From: Mesorhizobium norvegicum
Lineage (GTDB): Bacteria > Pseudomonadota > Alphaproteobacteria > Rhizobiales > Rhizobiaceae
Assembly: GCF_004919685.1 (NCBI RefSeq)
Contig: NZ_SMYZ01000081.1
Coordinates: forward strand, 62,001-126,000
Length of the DNA: 64,000 nucleotides
Direction of reading: 5' to 3'
A program made the translations under genes and the position numbers. Positions 17,896-26,465 of the stretch are shown here, in pieces; position 1 is the stretch's first letter; each line of letters starts with the position of its first letter. The notes beneath the pieces are model-generated. The model made no database searches. It had not been told where the DNA came from and worked only from the letters and a program-made list of their open reading frames with translations.

Positions 17896-19132
17896 TGCTT
17901 TCTCCTGGGCCGGAAACGGTGGTCGGGTTTGCCTTGTCGCCCAGGCCTGGAGCTGATTGAAGTCCTCTCGCCTGGCTGGCAGATGGGGAAAGCTCACGCA
18001 GCTTCTTAACGATCCCGGGCATGACCTCGAGCACCCGGTCGACGTCCTCCTCGCCGTTGTTGCGCGAAAAGGAGAAACGGATTGCCCCGTGTGCCGCGCT
18101 ATTGGGGATATTCATCGCCACCATGACGTGGCTCGGCTCCAGCGAGCCGCAGGCGCAAGCAGAGCCGGAGGAGCAGGCGATGCCCTCGCGATTAAGGAAA
18201 TGCAGTATGCCCTCACCTTCGATATCTCCAAAGGCGATGTTTGCGGTGTTCGGCAACCGCTTTAGCAAATCGCCGGCGACGAAGGCGTGTGGGATGCGCT
18301 GGAGAAGTTTCTTCTCCAGGCGGTCGCGCAACGCCTTTACCCGTGTGTTCGCGTCGTCCATGAATTTCAAGGCAAGATCGGCTGCCACGCCGAGACCGAC
18401 GATGCCTGGCGTATTCTCCGTGCCGGCGCGGCGGTTGCCCTCCTGGCCTCCCCCCTTGATCAGCGGACAGAAGCGCGCGCCGCGCTTTACATAAAGTGCG
18501 CCGACCCCTTTCGGTCCGTGTAATTTGTGACCGGAGAGAGACAGCATATCGATTGCCGTCGATTTCAAGTCGATCGCAAGCTTGCCGACCGCTTGCACCG
18601 CGTCGGTATGAAAAAGGGCGCCGACTTCCTTGGCCAACTCAGCAAGCTCGACCACCGGGAAGATCGTTCCGGTCTCGTTGTTCGCCGACATGATCGAGAC
18701 GATCGCCACGCGCGGGGTGAGGGCGGCCTTATAGGTATCGAGGTCGAGGCGGCCGTGGCGATCCACCGGGATCCTATGCACCTTGACGCCGCGCGTCTTC
18801 TCAAGGTGGGCGCAAAGCGTCAGCACGGCCGAATGCTCGACTGCGGAAGTCACGATCTCTGTGCGCTCAGGCATCACCTCGAGCGCCGAGAGGATCGCGG
18901 CGTTGTCGCTTTCCGTCCCGCCCGAGGTGAAGGTGATCTCGTCGTCGAAATCCGCCCCGATCAGCGTTTGCACCTGCAGGCGCGTCTTTCTCACCGCCGC
19001 CCGGGCGGAAGCGCCAAAATCGTGGCTCGACGAAGGGTTGCCGAATTGGTCGGTAAAAAACGGCAGCATTGCTTGAACGACTTCAGGATCGACCCGTGTC
19101 GTTGCGTTGTTGTCCAGATAAACAGGTCTCAT
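17876..19132 (-). CDS. nifS: Cysteine desulfurase NifS
   Basis: 418 residues from the ATG at 19132, giving MRPVYLDNNATTRVDPEV, the family's usual start. PLP enzyme that mobilises sulfur from cysteine for nitrogenase Fe-S clusters. PLP lysine in SLSGHKLHGPKGVGAL; PLP-contacting HTDAVQAVGK; the active-site Cys loop is GIACSSGSACACGS. The C-terminus runs about 20 residues past the usual end into the nifW overlap. Divergent from the ABC exporter gene, sharing a 670-base control region. Confidence 0.96.
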   Translation of the reverse strand: MRPVYLDNNATTRVDPEVVQAMLPFFTDQFGNPSSSHDFGASARAAVRKTRLQVQTLIGADFDDEITFTSGGTESDNAAILSALEVMPERTEIVTSAVEHSAVLTLCAHLEKTRGVKVHRIPVDRHGRLDLDTYKAALTPRVAIVSIMSANNETGTIFPVVELAELAKEVGALFHTDAVQAVGKLAIDLKSTAIDMLSLSGHKLHGPKGVGALYVKRGARFCPLIKGGGQEGNRRAGTENTPGIVGLGVAADLALKFMDDANTRVKALRDRLEKKLLQRIPHAFVAGDLLKRLPNTANIAFGDIEGEGILHFLNREGIACSSGSACACGSLEPSHVMVAMNIPNSAAHGAIRFSFSRNNGEEDVDRVLEVMPGIVKKLRELSPSASQARGLQSAPGLGDKANPTTVSGPGESNAQLFR

Positions 19133-19162
19133 GGATGTGATCCTTCTGCTGAGCGCAATCAC

Positions 19163-19464
19163 GCAAAGCGCACGCCCGGTCTGTCATGATGATGATGGTT
19201 AGCCGACGGAGTTGCCGCGGCCACATTCGGCCTGCGCGCTTCTTGGCGCCGGCGCGGCAACCCGCCTCGACCTTGGCGTTGCGCCGGCTCGGCCCCCGGC
19301 AAGCGCGGTCTTTAGGCCACGGCGTTTTCGGTGCGCTGGATCATGGACTGTTTCTCCTTCAGGCCGGACGCTTTCGCGAACAGCTACGCATGGACCGTGC
19401 CAAAGAAGGGAATCATTTCAAAACAACATGATGGCTCAAACACTGCTATGTCGCGTGTCCGACA
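19163..19464 (-). promoter_or_regulatory. Possible sigma-54 promoter and NifA site for nifSW
   Basis: On the minus strand GGGCGTGCGCTTTGC at 19177-19163 keeps GG-N10-GC with a good TTTGC -12 block but a weak -24 block. A clean NifA site TGTCGCGTGTCCGACA lies at 19449-19464, about 270 bases away, farther than usual. The site may serve either or both divergent genes. Confidence 0.45.
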
Positions 19465-19585
19465 TCGGCGGGAATTGTTCAACGCGGAACGCCGTTGAAT
19501 CGGACGTAGATTCCGCTTCGCGTGAGGAGCAATCATGTCGGGCCGTTCGCCAAGGATGCCCGCGCGACCGAGGCGTCCTGTCGGG

Positions 19586-19707
19586 TTTGTCAAGTGCGCG
19601 ACACGGCACTCTTACGCCCCCTTGCCCTGCTGAGACCTCGTTTGTCATTGTAGAATATGCAGAAAATGCTTCTGAGCTTCTTTCTGAGCCTTTGGCGCGG
19701 CTTTTGC
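19586..19707 (+). promoter_or_regulatory. nifH-type promoter cassette driving the ABC exporter
   Basis: NifA site TGTCAAGTGCGCGACA at 19586-19601 and sigma-54 promoter TGGCGCGGCTTTTGC at 19693-19707. The 107-base distance from site to promoter equals that at nifH. The leader (GATCGATGGAACGAAGGAAC, then CAAC) and first codons ATGTCA also resemble nifH, so this is a copy of the nifH upstream block. Confidence 0.85.
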
Positions 19708-19799
19708 GGTTCTCTCCTCGTAGGGCAGCGCGTGCCCGCGGGCCGATATTCATCTCGCGGGTGACATCGCGATCGATGGAACGAAGGAACGAAACCAAC

Positions 19800-21731
19800 A
19801 TGTCAGCTCCAGATCAGCCACCCGCATTCCGAGCGATGTTTTCGTCCTCACGCAGACCTTCCATTTCGGGTTTCTTGAGACCGAGCGGCCTGCTGCGCTC
19901 GTACAAAGCCACGCGGCGTTTTCACATCGATCTACGCGGCGCCGCCTTTCGCGACGTTTTCGCCTTCACCATGCGCCACTGGAGCAAGCAACCGGTCCGG
20001 CTCGCGATCATTATGATCGCCGTGCTTGTCGCAACGCTCCTTGACGTTCTGACGCCGCTCTATTCCGGACGGCTCGTAAACGCGGTCGCCCAAGGAGCGG
20101 CAGCCGACGCCGTCGTGTGGGATGCGGCTCTTGCGGCCTTTTCAATGTTGATCGCGCTCGCACTCGGCGCCGTCGTCATGCGCAACATCGCCTTCATTGC
20201 CGTCAATGACTTCATTCTGAAGATGATGTCGGACATCGCCAGCGACGCGTTCCATCGCGTCCAGCGCTTTTCGACCGATTGGCATGCGAAAACCTTCGCG
20301 GGCTCTACGGTGCGCAAGATCACGCGCGGCATGTGGGCGTTCTGCCTCCTTAACGACACGATCCTTCTTGCCTTGTTCCCGTCGCTCATCATGCTCGTGG
20401 GGTCGAGCGTTCTGCTCGGCTGGTATTGGCCGATGATGGGGCTGATCATCGCTTGCGGCTCGGTTGGCTATGTGGCGCTGATCATTGTCCTGTCGCTCGG
20501 CTATGTGGCGCCAGCCGCAAACCTCGCCAACAACTGGGATACGAGGCTTGGCGGCTCGCTTGCGGACGCGATCAGCTGTAACGCGGTGGTCAAAGGCTTC
20601 GGCGCCGAGGTGCGGGAAGATCATCGCTTCGCGAAAGTCATCTCCAAGTGGCGGCACCGCACCCTCCGAACCTGGGTGCGCGGGACGGTCAGTGCTGCAT
20701 TCCAGGGGATCATGCTTCTTGCGCTGAGAGCGGCTTTGATCGGCTATGCCTTATTTTTGTGGTCGCGCGGCCAGGCTACCCCAGGTGACATCGCCTTGGT
20801 GCTCGCCTCTTTCACCGTCCTATATGGCTACTTGCGTGATGTTTCCATACACGTGCGCAACATCCAGCGCTCTGTAAATGAGATGGAGGAACTGGTCCAA
20901 ACCTACAGCCAGCCGCCCGACGTGGCCGATGTTCCGGGCGCCAAGGCGATCCGGATCTCGAAGGGTCACATCGATTTTGAGAGCGTCCATTTCCACTACG
21001 GCAATCATTGGTCGCCCTTTTACAGCGACTTGTCGATTTCGATTGAGGCCGGCGCGCGGGTCGGTCTGGTCGGCCCCTCTGGCTCCGGCAAGACCACCTT
21101 CGTCAAGCTCATCCAGCGGCTTTACGACCTGGATGCTGGACGAATCTTGATCGATGGGCAGGACATTTCGCGGGTGACGCAGGGTTCGCTGCGCTCGCAG
21201 ATCGCGATCGTACAGCAGGAGCCCCTCCTATTCCACCGCTCGCTGGCCGAGAACATAGCCTATGGGCGGCCGGGTGCTTCTCGGTCCGACATTGAGCAGG
21301 CGGCGCGGCTCGCCAGCGCGCATGACTTCATTGCACGCCTGCCGAACGGCTACGGTACGCTGGTCGGCGAACGCGGCGTGAAGCTCTCAGGCGGCGAGCG
21401 CCAGCGTGTGGCGATAGCGCGCGCGTTCCTCGCCGATGCCCCGATCCTGATTCTGGACGAGGCGACATCAAGCCTCGACTCGGAATCGGAGGTGCTGATC
21501 CAGAAGGCGATGGAGCGGCTCATGGTCGGGCGCACCACGCTCGTCATTGCGCACCGGCTCTCGACGGTGCGGGCACTCGACCGGCTGCTTGTCTTCGACC
21601 GTGGTTGCATCACCGAGCAGGGCGACCATGCCGCGCTGATCCGTCGCGACGGCATCTACCGCCGCCTGTTCGAGCGGCAGGCCTTGGAGCTGACAAAGGG
21701 GTGGGATGAGACCAATGTGCAACACGGTTGA
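19800..21731 (+). CDS. ABC exporter (fused membrane and ATPase domains) under NifA-type control
   Basis: 643 residues from the ATG at 19800 (GAAGGAAC upstream). About five or six hydrophobic spans lie between residues 60 and 330 (for example LAIIMIAVLVATLLDVLTPL and FPSLIMLVGSSVLLGWYWPM). The ATPase follows: Walker A GPSGSGKTT, Q-loop IVQQEPLLF, signature LSGGERQR, Walker B ILILDEATSSLDSES, H-loop IAHRLSTVR. The arrangement is that of half-size ABCB/MsbA/Atm1-type exporters. Substrate unknown. The N-terminal residues MSAPDQPPAF echo NifH (MSGLRQIAF), a footprint of the promoter copy. The gene lies directly before the fdxB-nifQ group and could feed read-through into it. Confidence 0.9.
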   Translation: MSAPDQPPAFRAMFSSSRRPSISGFLRPSGLLRSYKATRRFHIDLRGAAFRDVFAFTMRHWSKQPVRLAIIMIAVLVATLLDVLTPLYSGRLVNAVAQGAAADAVVWDAALAAFSMLIALALGAVVMRNIAFIAVNDFILKMMSDIASDAFHRVQRFSTDWHAKTFAGSTVRKITRGMWAFCLLNDTILLALFPSLIMLVGSSVLLGWYWPMMGLIIACGSVGYVALIIVLSLGYVAPAANLANNWDTRLGGSLADAISCNAVVKGFGAEVREDHRFAKVISKWRHRTLRTWVRGTVSAAFQGIMLLALRAALIGYALFLWSRGQATPGDIALVLASFTVLYGYLRDVSIHVRNIQRSVNEMEELVQTYSQPPDVADVPGAKAIRISKGHIDFESVHFHYGNHWSPFYSDLSISIEAGARVGLVGPSGSGKTTFVKLIQRLYDLDAGRILIDGQDISRVTQGSLRSQIAIVQQEPLLFHRSLAENIAYGRPGASRSDIEQAARLASAHDFIARLPNGYGTLVGERGVKLSGGERQRVAIARAFLADAPILILDEATSSLDSESEVLIQKAMERLMVGRTTLVIAHRLSTVRALDRLLVFDRGCITEQGDHAALIRRDGIYRRLFERQALELTKGWDETNVQHG

Positions 21732-21812
21732 ACGCGGCGTGAATTCAGCTTGCCTCCCCAGCAATACTGTCGGGCCGTTCCTGAACGAGCGGCCCCAACC
21801 TGTCGTCGGGTT

Positions 21813-21934
21813 TGTCCAATCCACGACACGCTTGGTGCCGGCCTGTCTTCCTGACGCGCTCTTGAGCAAGCCCATGAATGGGATGAAGACAATTTTTTAT
21901 GAGCTGCGTCCTGCGTTGCCGACACGGCGCTTGG
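21813..21934 (+). promoter_or_regulatory. Decayed nifH-type promoter cassette before fdxB-nifQ
   Basis: A perfect NifA site TGTCCAATCCACGACA remains at 21813-21828. At the same 107-base offset as in the other copies lies CGACACGGCGCTTGG (21920-21934), still recognisable, but the -24 GG has become GA and the -12 GC has become GG. It is probably inactive as a sigma-54 promoter. Confidence 0.6.
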
Positions 21935-22013
21935 GGCTTCCTCCTGAGGCGGCGGCCGCCGCGCGATCATTTAGATCCTGGTTGATGCGATCAATGGAGC
22001 GAAGGAAAGCAAC

Positions 22014-22133
22014 GCGCCGGGTCCACGCGAGATCCGCATTCTCTGGCATATGGGTGTCGCCAAATCGACACCCTCACAATATGCGCTCACCGCCCGCGTC
22101 GACGTCGGGAACAAGATCTTGATTGTCGTCTGC
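22014..22133 (+). pseudogene. nifH: 5' relic of nifH (about 40 codons)
   Basis: From 22014 the codons align one-for-one, without gaps, with codons 1-40 of nifH at 53154. Shared phrases in translation include VDxGxKILIV and AKST versus GKST. The start codon is replaced by GCG, and the P-loop glycines are lost. The leader before it (CAATGGAGCGAAGGAAAGC) matches the nifH leader too. It sits between the decayed promoter and the CCE_0567-type gene. Confidence 0.8.
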
Positions 22134-22182
22134 GCTCAACCGCTCTTATGCCGAACTCGAGGTGCAGGATACGGACCTGATC

Positions 22183-22386
22183 ATGTCAGACCTTGAGCTG
22201 TTGCAGAAGAAGGTCCGCAAGCTGCAGTCGCGCGCGGGAGCCGCCAAGATGGAATTGCACGACCTTGCCGCGCACCTTCCGGTCAACTGGACCGAGATCG
22301 AGGCGGTCGCCTGGAATGCCTTCGAGGTTTTTGCCGAGTTGGATGCGGCAAAGGAAGAACTTGCGGCGTTGGAGAATTCACAATGA
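22183..22386 (+). CDS. CCE_0567-family (DUF683) nif-associated protein
   Basis: 67 residues from the ATG at 22183: MSDLELLQKKVRKLQSRAG, then AKMELHDLAAHLPVNWTEI. The family is a small helical, possibly metal-binding protein encoded beside nifX or fdxB in diazotrophs; its role is unknown. A TTG at 22123 would add 20 residues and is unlikely. Its stop overlaps the fdxB start (ATGA). Confidence 0.88.
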   Translation: MSDLELLQKKVRKLQSRAGAAKMELHDLAAHLPVNWTEIEAVAWNAFEVFAELDAAKEELAALENSQ

Positions 22387-22700
22387 CGGGCGCTTTTGTC
22401 ACCCGCGACGGCTCTCCCTGGACGCCGCACTATCTGACGGCGATCGATGGCGCGACCTGCATTGGCTGCGGCCGCTGCTTCAAGGTCTGCTCACGCGGGG
22501 TCATGCACCTTCATGGCGTCGATGACGCAGGCGAAATCCTCGGCATCTGCGCGGGCGAGGATGACGACTTCGACGGCGAGCTCAACCGCATGGTCATGAT
22601 CGTCGACCATGCCGGCCGCTGCATCGGCTGCGGCGCCTGCGGCCGCGTCTGCCCGAAGAACTGCCAGACCCACCTTGCGGCCGACAAGCTCGCTGCATGA
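22383..22700 (+). CDS. fdxB: Nif-specific ferredoxin III FdxB
   Basis: 105 residues. Two [4Fe-4S] motifs: CIGCGRCFKVCSRGVM near residue 27 and CIGCGACGRVCPKNC near residue 80, separated by an acidic insert (GEDDDFDGELNR), as usual for this family. Probably an electron donor in FeMo-cofactor synthesis. Overlaps its neighbours on both sides by four bases, so the three genes are coupled. Confidence 0.95.
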   Translation: MTGAFVTRDGSPWTPHYLTAIDGATCIGCGRCFKVCSRGVMHLHGVDDAGEILGICAGEDDDFDGELNRMVMIVDHAGRCIGCGACGRVCPKNCQTHLAADKLAA

Positions 22701-23344
22701 GCTTGGGACAAGACCAGGAGAACGGCGCCACATTCGCCCATCACCGTGGCTGTTTCAGCACCAGCCAATGGCCGCCGACAGACCAGGCGGCGGCGTTCGA
22801 CCGGCATGCGCTTGCCTGTGTTGTCTACCTCGCGTTCGAGGAGGTCGAGGCCGGCAAGGCGACCGCGACCGAAGCAACCGGCCTTTCGCGTGCCGACCTG
22901 CGAGATGTCATGACACGCTATTTCCCGGCTGTGCCCGTCAATGCCTTCGCGCTGGAAAAGCTGACCGATCCCGAGCCGGATATGGAGGAAGGGCTTCTGC
23001 GCGGCCTGCTCATTGGGCATGCCAGGCCAGGCGATCCGGCCAGCACCCTCTTCGCCAAGATCATCGCCAGGCGCAGTTTGCGCAATGACCATCTGTGGCA
23101 GGACCTTGGCCTTTTCAATCGGGCCGAACTCAGCCGCTTGATGGCCAGGCATTTCCCGGCGCTGGCGGCCGGCAACACCAAAAACATGAAATGGAAGAAG
23201 TATTTCTATCGTAAGCTCTGCGAGGCTGAAGGCTTTTCGCTATGCACCGCGCCCAGTTGTCAGGAATGCGGCGATTTCGAAAGCTGTTTTGGCCCGGAGG
23301 AAGGCGAAAGCCACTTGGCACGGATCAAGAACGGGCTCGCTTAA
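22697..23344 (+). CDS. nifQ: Molybdenum-processing protein NifQ
   Basis: 215 residues. The C-terminal CTAPSCQECGDFESC fits the NifQ motif C-x4-C-x2-C-x5-C that holds the Mo-Fe-S cluster. NifQ supplies molybdenum to NifEN/NifH for FeMo-cofactor. GLLIGHARPGDPASTLFAKI is also typical. Its stop overlaps that of rpoN on the opposite strand by a few bases. Confidence 0.95.
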   Translation: MSLGQDQENGATFAHHRGCFSTSQWPPTDQAAAFDRHALACVVYLAFEEVEAGKATATEATGLSRADLRDVMTRYFPAVPVNAFALEKLTDPEPDMEEGLLRGLLIGHARPGDPASTLFAKIIARRSLRNDHLWQDLGLFNRAELSRLMARHFPALAAGNTKNMKWKKYFYRKLCEAEGFSLCTAPSCQECGDFESCFGPEEGESHLARIKNGLA

Positions 23345-24795
23345 GAGCCGCTTTCGTCGCCGCCGCCGTCCGGGCTTGATTGGCATCGAAGACGCACGCG
23401 CTTTTCCCGGCGACGTCGCGCGGAGGACGGGATGTTCAGCGCCTCACGATATTTCGCAACGGTGCGGCGAGCAATGTCGATCCCGTTTTCCTTGAGCCGG
23501 GTGGCGATGTCGTCGTCGGAAAGCACTTCGTCGGGCGATTCCACGGCAACCATCGCCTTGATTTGATGGCGGACAGCTTCGGCGGAGTACGCGTCGCCGC
23601 CTTCGGAGGAGCCGATCGCGACAGTGAAAAAATACTTCAGTTCGAACACGCCGCGCGGGGTCAGCATGTACTTGTTCGACGTTACCCGGCTTACCGTCGA
23701 CTGGTGCACGTTGATCGCATCCGCGACAGTCCTGAGATTGAGAGGCCGCAGGTGGGCGACCCCATGTTCAAAAAAGGCGTCCTGCTGGCGGATGATTTCA
23801 GCCGCTACCTTGAGGATCGTCTTGGCGCGCTGATCAAGGCTGCGGATTAGCCAGTTCGCGTTTTGGAGGCATTCATTGAGAAATGACTGATCTTTCGAAT
23901 TTTGAGCGCTTAGGCGGGAGACCTGGGCAAAATAGTTTTGGTTCATCAGCAGCCTGGGCAGCGTGTCTGGATTGAGTTCGATTTGCCACCCACCTCCGGG
24001 AGAGGGCTGGACCAAGACGTCGGGAATGATCGATTCAGGCCCTCCGGATTGGAATCGGTTTCCGGGCTTGGGATCGAGCGCGCGGATTTCGTGCAACATG
24101 TCGAGAAGGTCGTCTTCATCGACACCGCAATGGCGCTTCAATGTTTGAAAATCGCGTCGCGCCAGCGCTTCAAGATTGGCGACCAGCGCTGCCATTGCCG
24201 GGTCGAACCTGTCTAGCTGCCGCAATTGTATCTCAAGGCATTCGCTGAGAGTTCGCGCAAAAATACCCGGTGGATCGAACTGCTGCAAGGTTCCGAGAAC
24301 CCGTTCCACAGCAGCCTCCCGGACATTCAGGCTGCGGGCCAGTTCCGAAAGGTTCACCGGAAGGTATCCGGTGTCTTCCAGATGACCGGCAAGCTCGCCA
24401 GCTATTCGCCGCTCCAGCGGCGCGAATGCGCTGAGAGCGATCTGACGAGCGACATGGTCGTGCAATGTTTCGATGGACGTCCAGGTATCTTCGAACGCAT
24501 GGTTTCCCCCCGGTTGGACATTGTTTTTGCCGCGGATTGATTTCCACTGCGAGGCCCGATCCGATATTCCGCCCGTGGTCGGCCCGATGCGGGGGTTCCC
24601 GGCCGAAATCGACGGAATGTCCTTCGGCGCCCGGTTTGATGCCCGTTCCAGAAAGGGGTTCTTCTCGATTTCGTGCTCGACGAACTGATGCAGTTCGGGA
24701 TGCGCCAGTTGCAACAGGCGAATGGATTCCATCATTTGCGGCGTCAAAACCAACGATTGCTTCTGACGCTGAAGCAGGCTTGCTGAGGACTCCAT
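23341..24795 (-). CDS. rpoN: RNA polymerase sigma-54 factor (symbiotic copy, RpoN2 type)
   Basis: 484 residues, full length. Region I is glutamine- and leucine-rich (LLQRQKQSLVLTPQMMESIR). The core-binding and DNA-binding domains follow (VADAINVHQSTVSRVTSNKY, the helix-turn-helix). The RpoN box ARRTVAKYRE, which reads the -24 element, is intact. It lies just downstream of prxS on the same strand, the arrangement known for rpoN2 in Rhizobium etli. With NifA it would close the control loop for the sigma-54 promoters in this window. Confidence 0.97.
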   Translation of the reverse strand: MESSASLLQRQKQSLVLTPQMMESIRLLQLAHPELHQFVEHEIEKNPFLERASNRAPKDIPSISAGNPRIGPTTGGISDRASQWKSIRGKNNVQPGGNHAFEDTWTSIETLHDHVARQIALSAFAPLERRIAGELAGHLEDTGYLPVNLSELARSLNVREAAVERVLGTLQQFDPPGIFARTLSECLEIQLRQLDRFDPAMAALVANLEALARRDFQTLKRHCGVDEDDLLDMLHEIRALDPKPGNRFQSGGPESIIPDVLVQPSPGGGWQIELNPDTLPRLLMNQNYFAQVSRLSAQNSKDQSFLNECLQNANWLIRSLDQRAKTILKVAAEIIRQQDAFFEHGVAHLRPLNLRTVADAINVHQSTVSRVTSNKYMLTPRGVFELKYFFTVAIGSSEGGDAYSAEAVRHQIKAMVAVESPDEVLSDDDIATRLKENGIDIARRTVAKYREALNIPSSARRRREKRVRLRCQSSPDGGGDESGS

Positions 24796-24869
24796 GGTTA
24801 GCGTGAAACTCCTACCGAGCGACCCTTCGCCTTGTGCAAGGGGATTTTCGAGACGTTGACTCGTCTAGA

Positions 24870-25418
24870 TCATGCAGCCGTCACGGCTTTGGCGGCTCTC
24901 AGCGTTTCAAGGACGTTCTGCGGCGACGATACGCCATAGGGGTCGGCCTCGCAGTTGTCGCAGAAACCGTTCTCCTCGAAGCACTGCTCCACCACGCCAT
25001 TGTTGATCACGGCAGCGTAGCGCCAGGAGCGCATGCCGAAGCCGAGATTGTCCTTGGCAACCAGCATGCCCATCTTGCGGGTGAACTCGCCCGAGCCGTC
25101 TGGGATGAGCTGGACTTTCTGCAGCCCCAGGGCCTTGCCCCAGGCATTCATGACGAAGGCATCGTTGACGGAAACGCAGTAGATCGCGTCAATTCCCACC
25201 TTCTCGAACTCGTCGTAGAGCATTTCGAAATCGGGCAACTGCAAGGTCGAGCAGGTCGGGGTGAAGGCACCGGGCAGCGAGAACAGGATGATGCGCTTGC
25301 CGCTGAAACAGTCGTCGGATGTCTTGTCTTCCCAGCGGTACGGGTTTGGCCCCTCGATGGACTCATCGCGAACACGCGTGCGAAAGGTGACGAAAGGAAC
25401 CTTTTTTTTGACCGTCAT
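24870..25418 (-). CDS. prxS: Peroxiredoxin (PrxS/Prx5 type)
   Basis: 182 residues from the ATG at 25418, with AAGGAGC nine bases upstream; the longer open frame lacks a ribosome site. Peroxidatic Cys in LPGAFTPTCSTLQLPDFE, the Prx5 signature. Three extra cysteines sit near the C-terminus (CFEENGFCDNCE). Reduces peroxides and would protect nitrogen-fixing bacteroids. Followed 74 bases later by rpoN, probably one operon. Confidence 0.92.
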   Translation of the reverse strand: MTVKKKVPFVTFRTRVRDESIEGPNPYRWEDKTSDDCFSGKRIILFSLPGAFTPTCSTLQLPDFEMLYDEFEKVGIDAIYCVSVNDAFVMNAWGKALGLQKVQLIPDGSGEFTRKMGMLVAKDNLGFGMRSWRYAAVINNGVVEQCFEENGFCDNCEADPYGVSSPQNVLETLRAAKAVTAA

Positions 25419-25687
25419 CAATGTGCTCCTTGAGGAAAACTGGTGCGCTGCTTTTTCGGTTGAAACTGACACGGCATCGACCTCGGCCGGCAATTCGGCC
25501 GAGCGCCGCGCGTTTTGTGTCGGCCTTGGATCAGCCATGCCAAAACCGCTCGCAAGCACGAGCGTCTGAAGAAACGAGGTCTCGATTTGCGGCGGCAACG
25601 AGAACGGTACGCGCTTGTACGGGGCGTCGCGATGTCAGCAATGGTCTTACTCCTGGCCACCTTGTGATGGGTTCTGCCGGGTACAAC

Positions 25688-25882
25688 GCAAGCGCCATGC
25701 CATTTGATTTTCAGGCTGGGGTTCACACTGTTTTTTGCAGCGACACTCTTTGCCTTGAGCGGCCAGAACCATGCCTTCGCCGAGACCGAGCGCGCCCATA
25801 ATCACCTGATCGTGGGCTCTGGGAGGAGGGGATCCCCCTTTATGGGTATCAAGCCGCGACCCTCTTTGTCCGAAGCTGGACA
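25688..25882 (-). promoter_or_regulatory. sigma-54 promoter and NifA site for prxS-rpoN
   Basis: Minus strand TGGCATGGCGCTTGC at 25702-25688 is a strong -24/-12 match. A palindromic NifA site TGTCCGAAGCTGGACA lies at 25867-25882, about 165 bases upstream. The leader to the prxS ATG is about 270 bases. The same palindrome, with one base changed in its arm, recurs before the PEP mutase gene. Confidence 0.75.
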
Positions 25883-26260
25883 AAAATGTCGGAAGTCGGA
25901 CCGTAGCGTCGCCAGGTCGCCGGCGCGGAGAACAGATGGCTCGTATTCGAAGCGAAAATCTGGGCTCAAACTCGGAACGAGGCACAGGAGTCGATCGGGG
26001 TTAACCTGACGAGGTCCCTATGGCCTCCGTTCTCAGGATTGAGACGGCTGAAGGGCCTACGCGCTTCGCCCTACGGACGCTCGCGAGACAGCTTCGAAAT
26101 CGGAAATGGGTACAAGAAGCCAGCACGTCCATCAGCAAGCTGGCCATGTGATCTTTCTGAACCGCGCTTGCGTGAGCCGGGCACGGTCCCGAGGTGACGG
26201 AAAAAAGCCGCCTGGTGCTCTCGGAGCATTTTGAAGCTGCCGCGACTTTGCTGTCGGGTT
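25883..26260. other. Intergenic region without a recognisable gene
   Basis: Between the divergent prxS and P450 control regions. One 43-codon frame from the ATG at 26020 is open but matches nothing I know and has no ribosome site. Confidence 0.5.
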
Positions 26261-26382
26261 TGTCATTTCCGGGACACGGCTTTGCTCCGCCAGGCTTGCG
26301 GCTGCGCATTCGCTCAAGCTGTTGAATGATATGTAGAAAATCTCCTGCAGGGCTCTTTCCGCGCCGTTGGCACGACTTTTGA
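26261..26382 (+). promoter_or_regulatory. nifH-type promoter cassette driving the P450 operon
   Basis: NifA site TGTCATTTCCGGGACA at 26261-26276 and promoter TGGCACGACTTTTGA at 26368-26382, 107 bases apart as at nifH. Both this copy and nifH carry the unusual -12 block TTTTGA instead of TTTTGC. It is followed by a nifH-like leader and start (ATGTCAGGTCAGCGTCAG). Confidence 0.85.
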
Positions 26383-26465
26383 AGCTCTCATGTGAGACGG
26401 CAGGAGATACCGACTGGCGTCCATTCGTGAGTGATATCGTGCTCAATGCAATGAAGGAAGACGAC

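Noticed and set aside
21982..21994. FNR/FixK-like palindrome TTGATGCGATCAA
   Set aside because: The spacer is three bases, not four, and the sequence is part of the copied nifH leader.
25867..25882. NifA site serving a plus-strand promoter
   Set aside because: No GG-N10-GC promoter lies at a suitable distance downstream on the plus strand; the strong match is on the minus strand before prxS.
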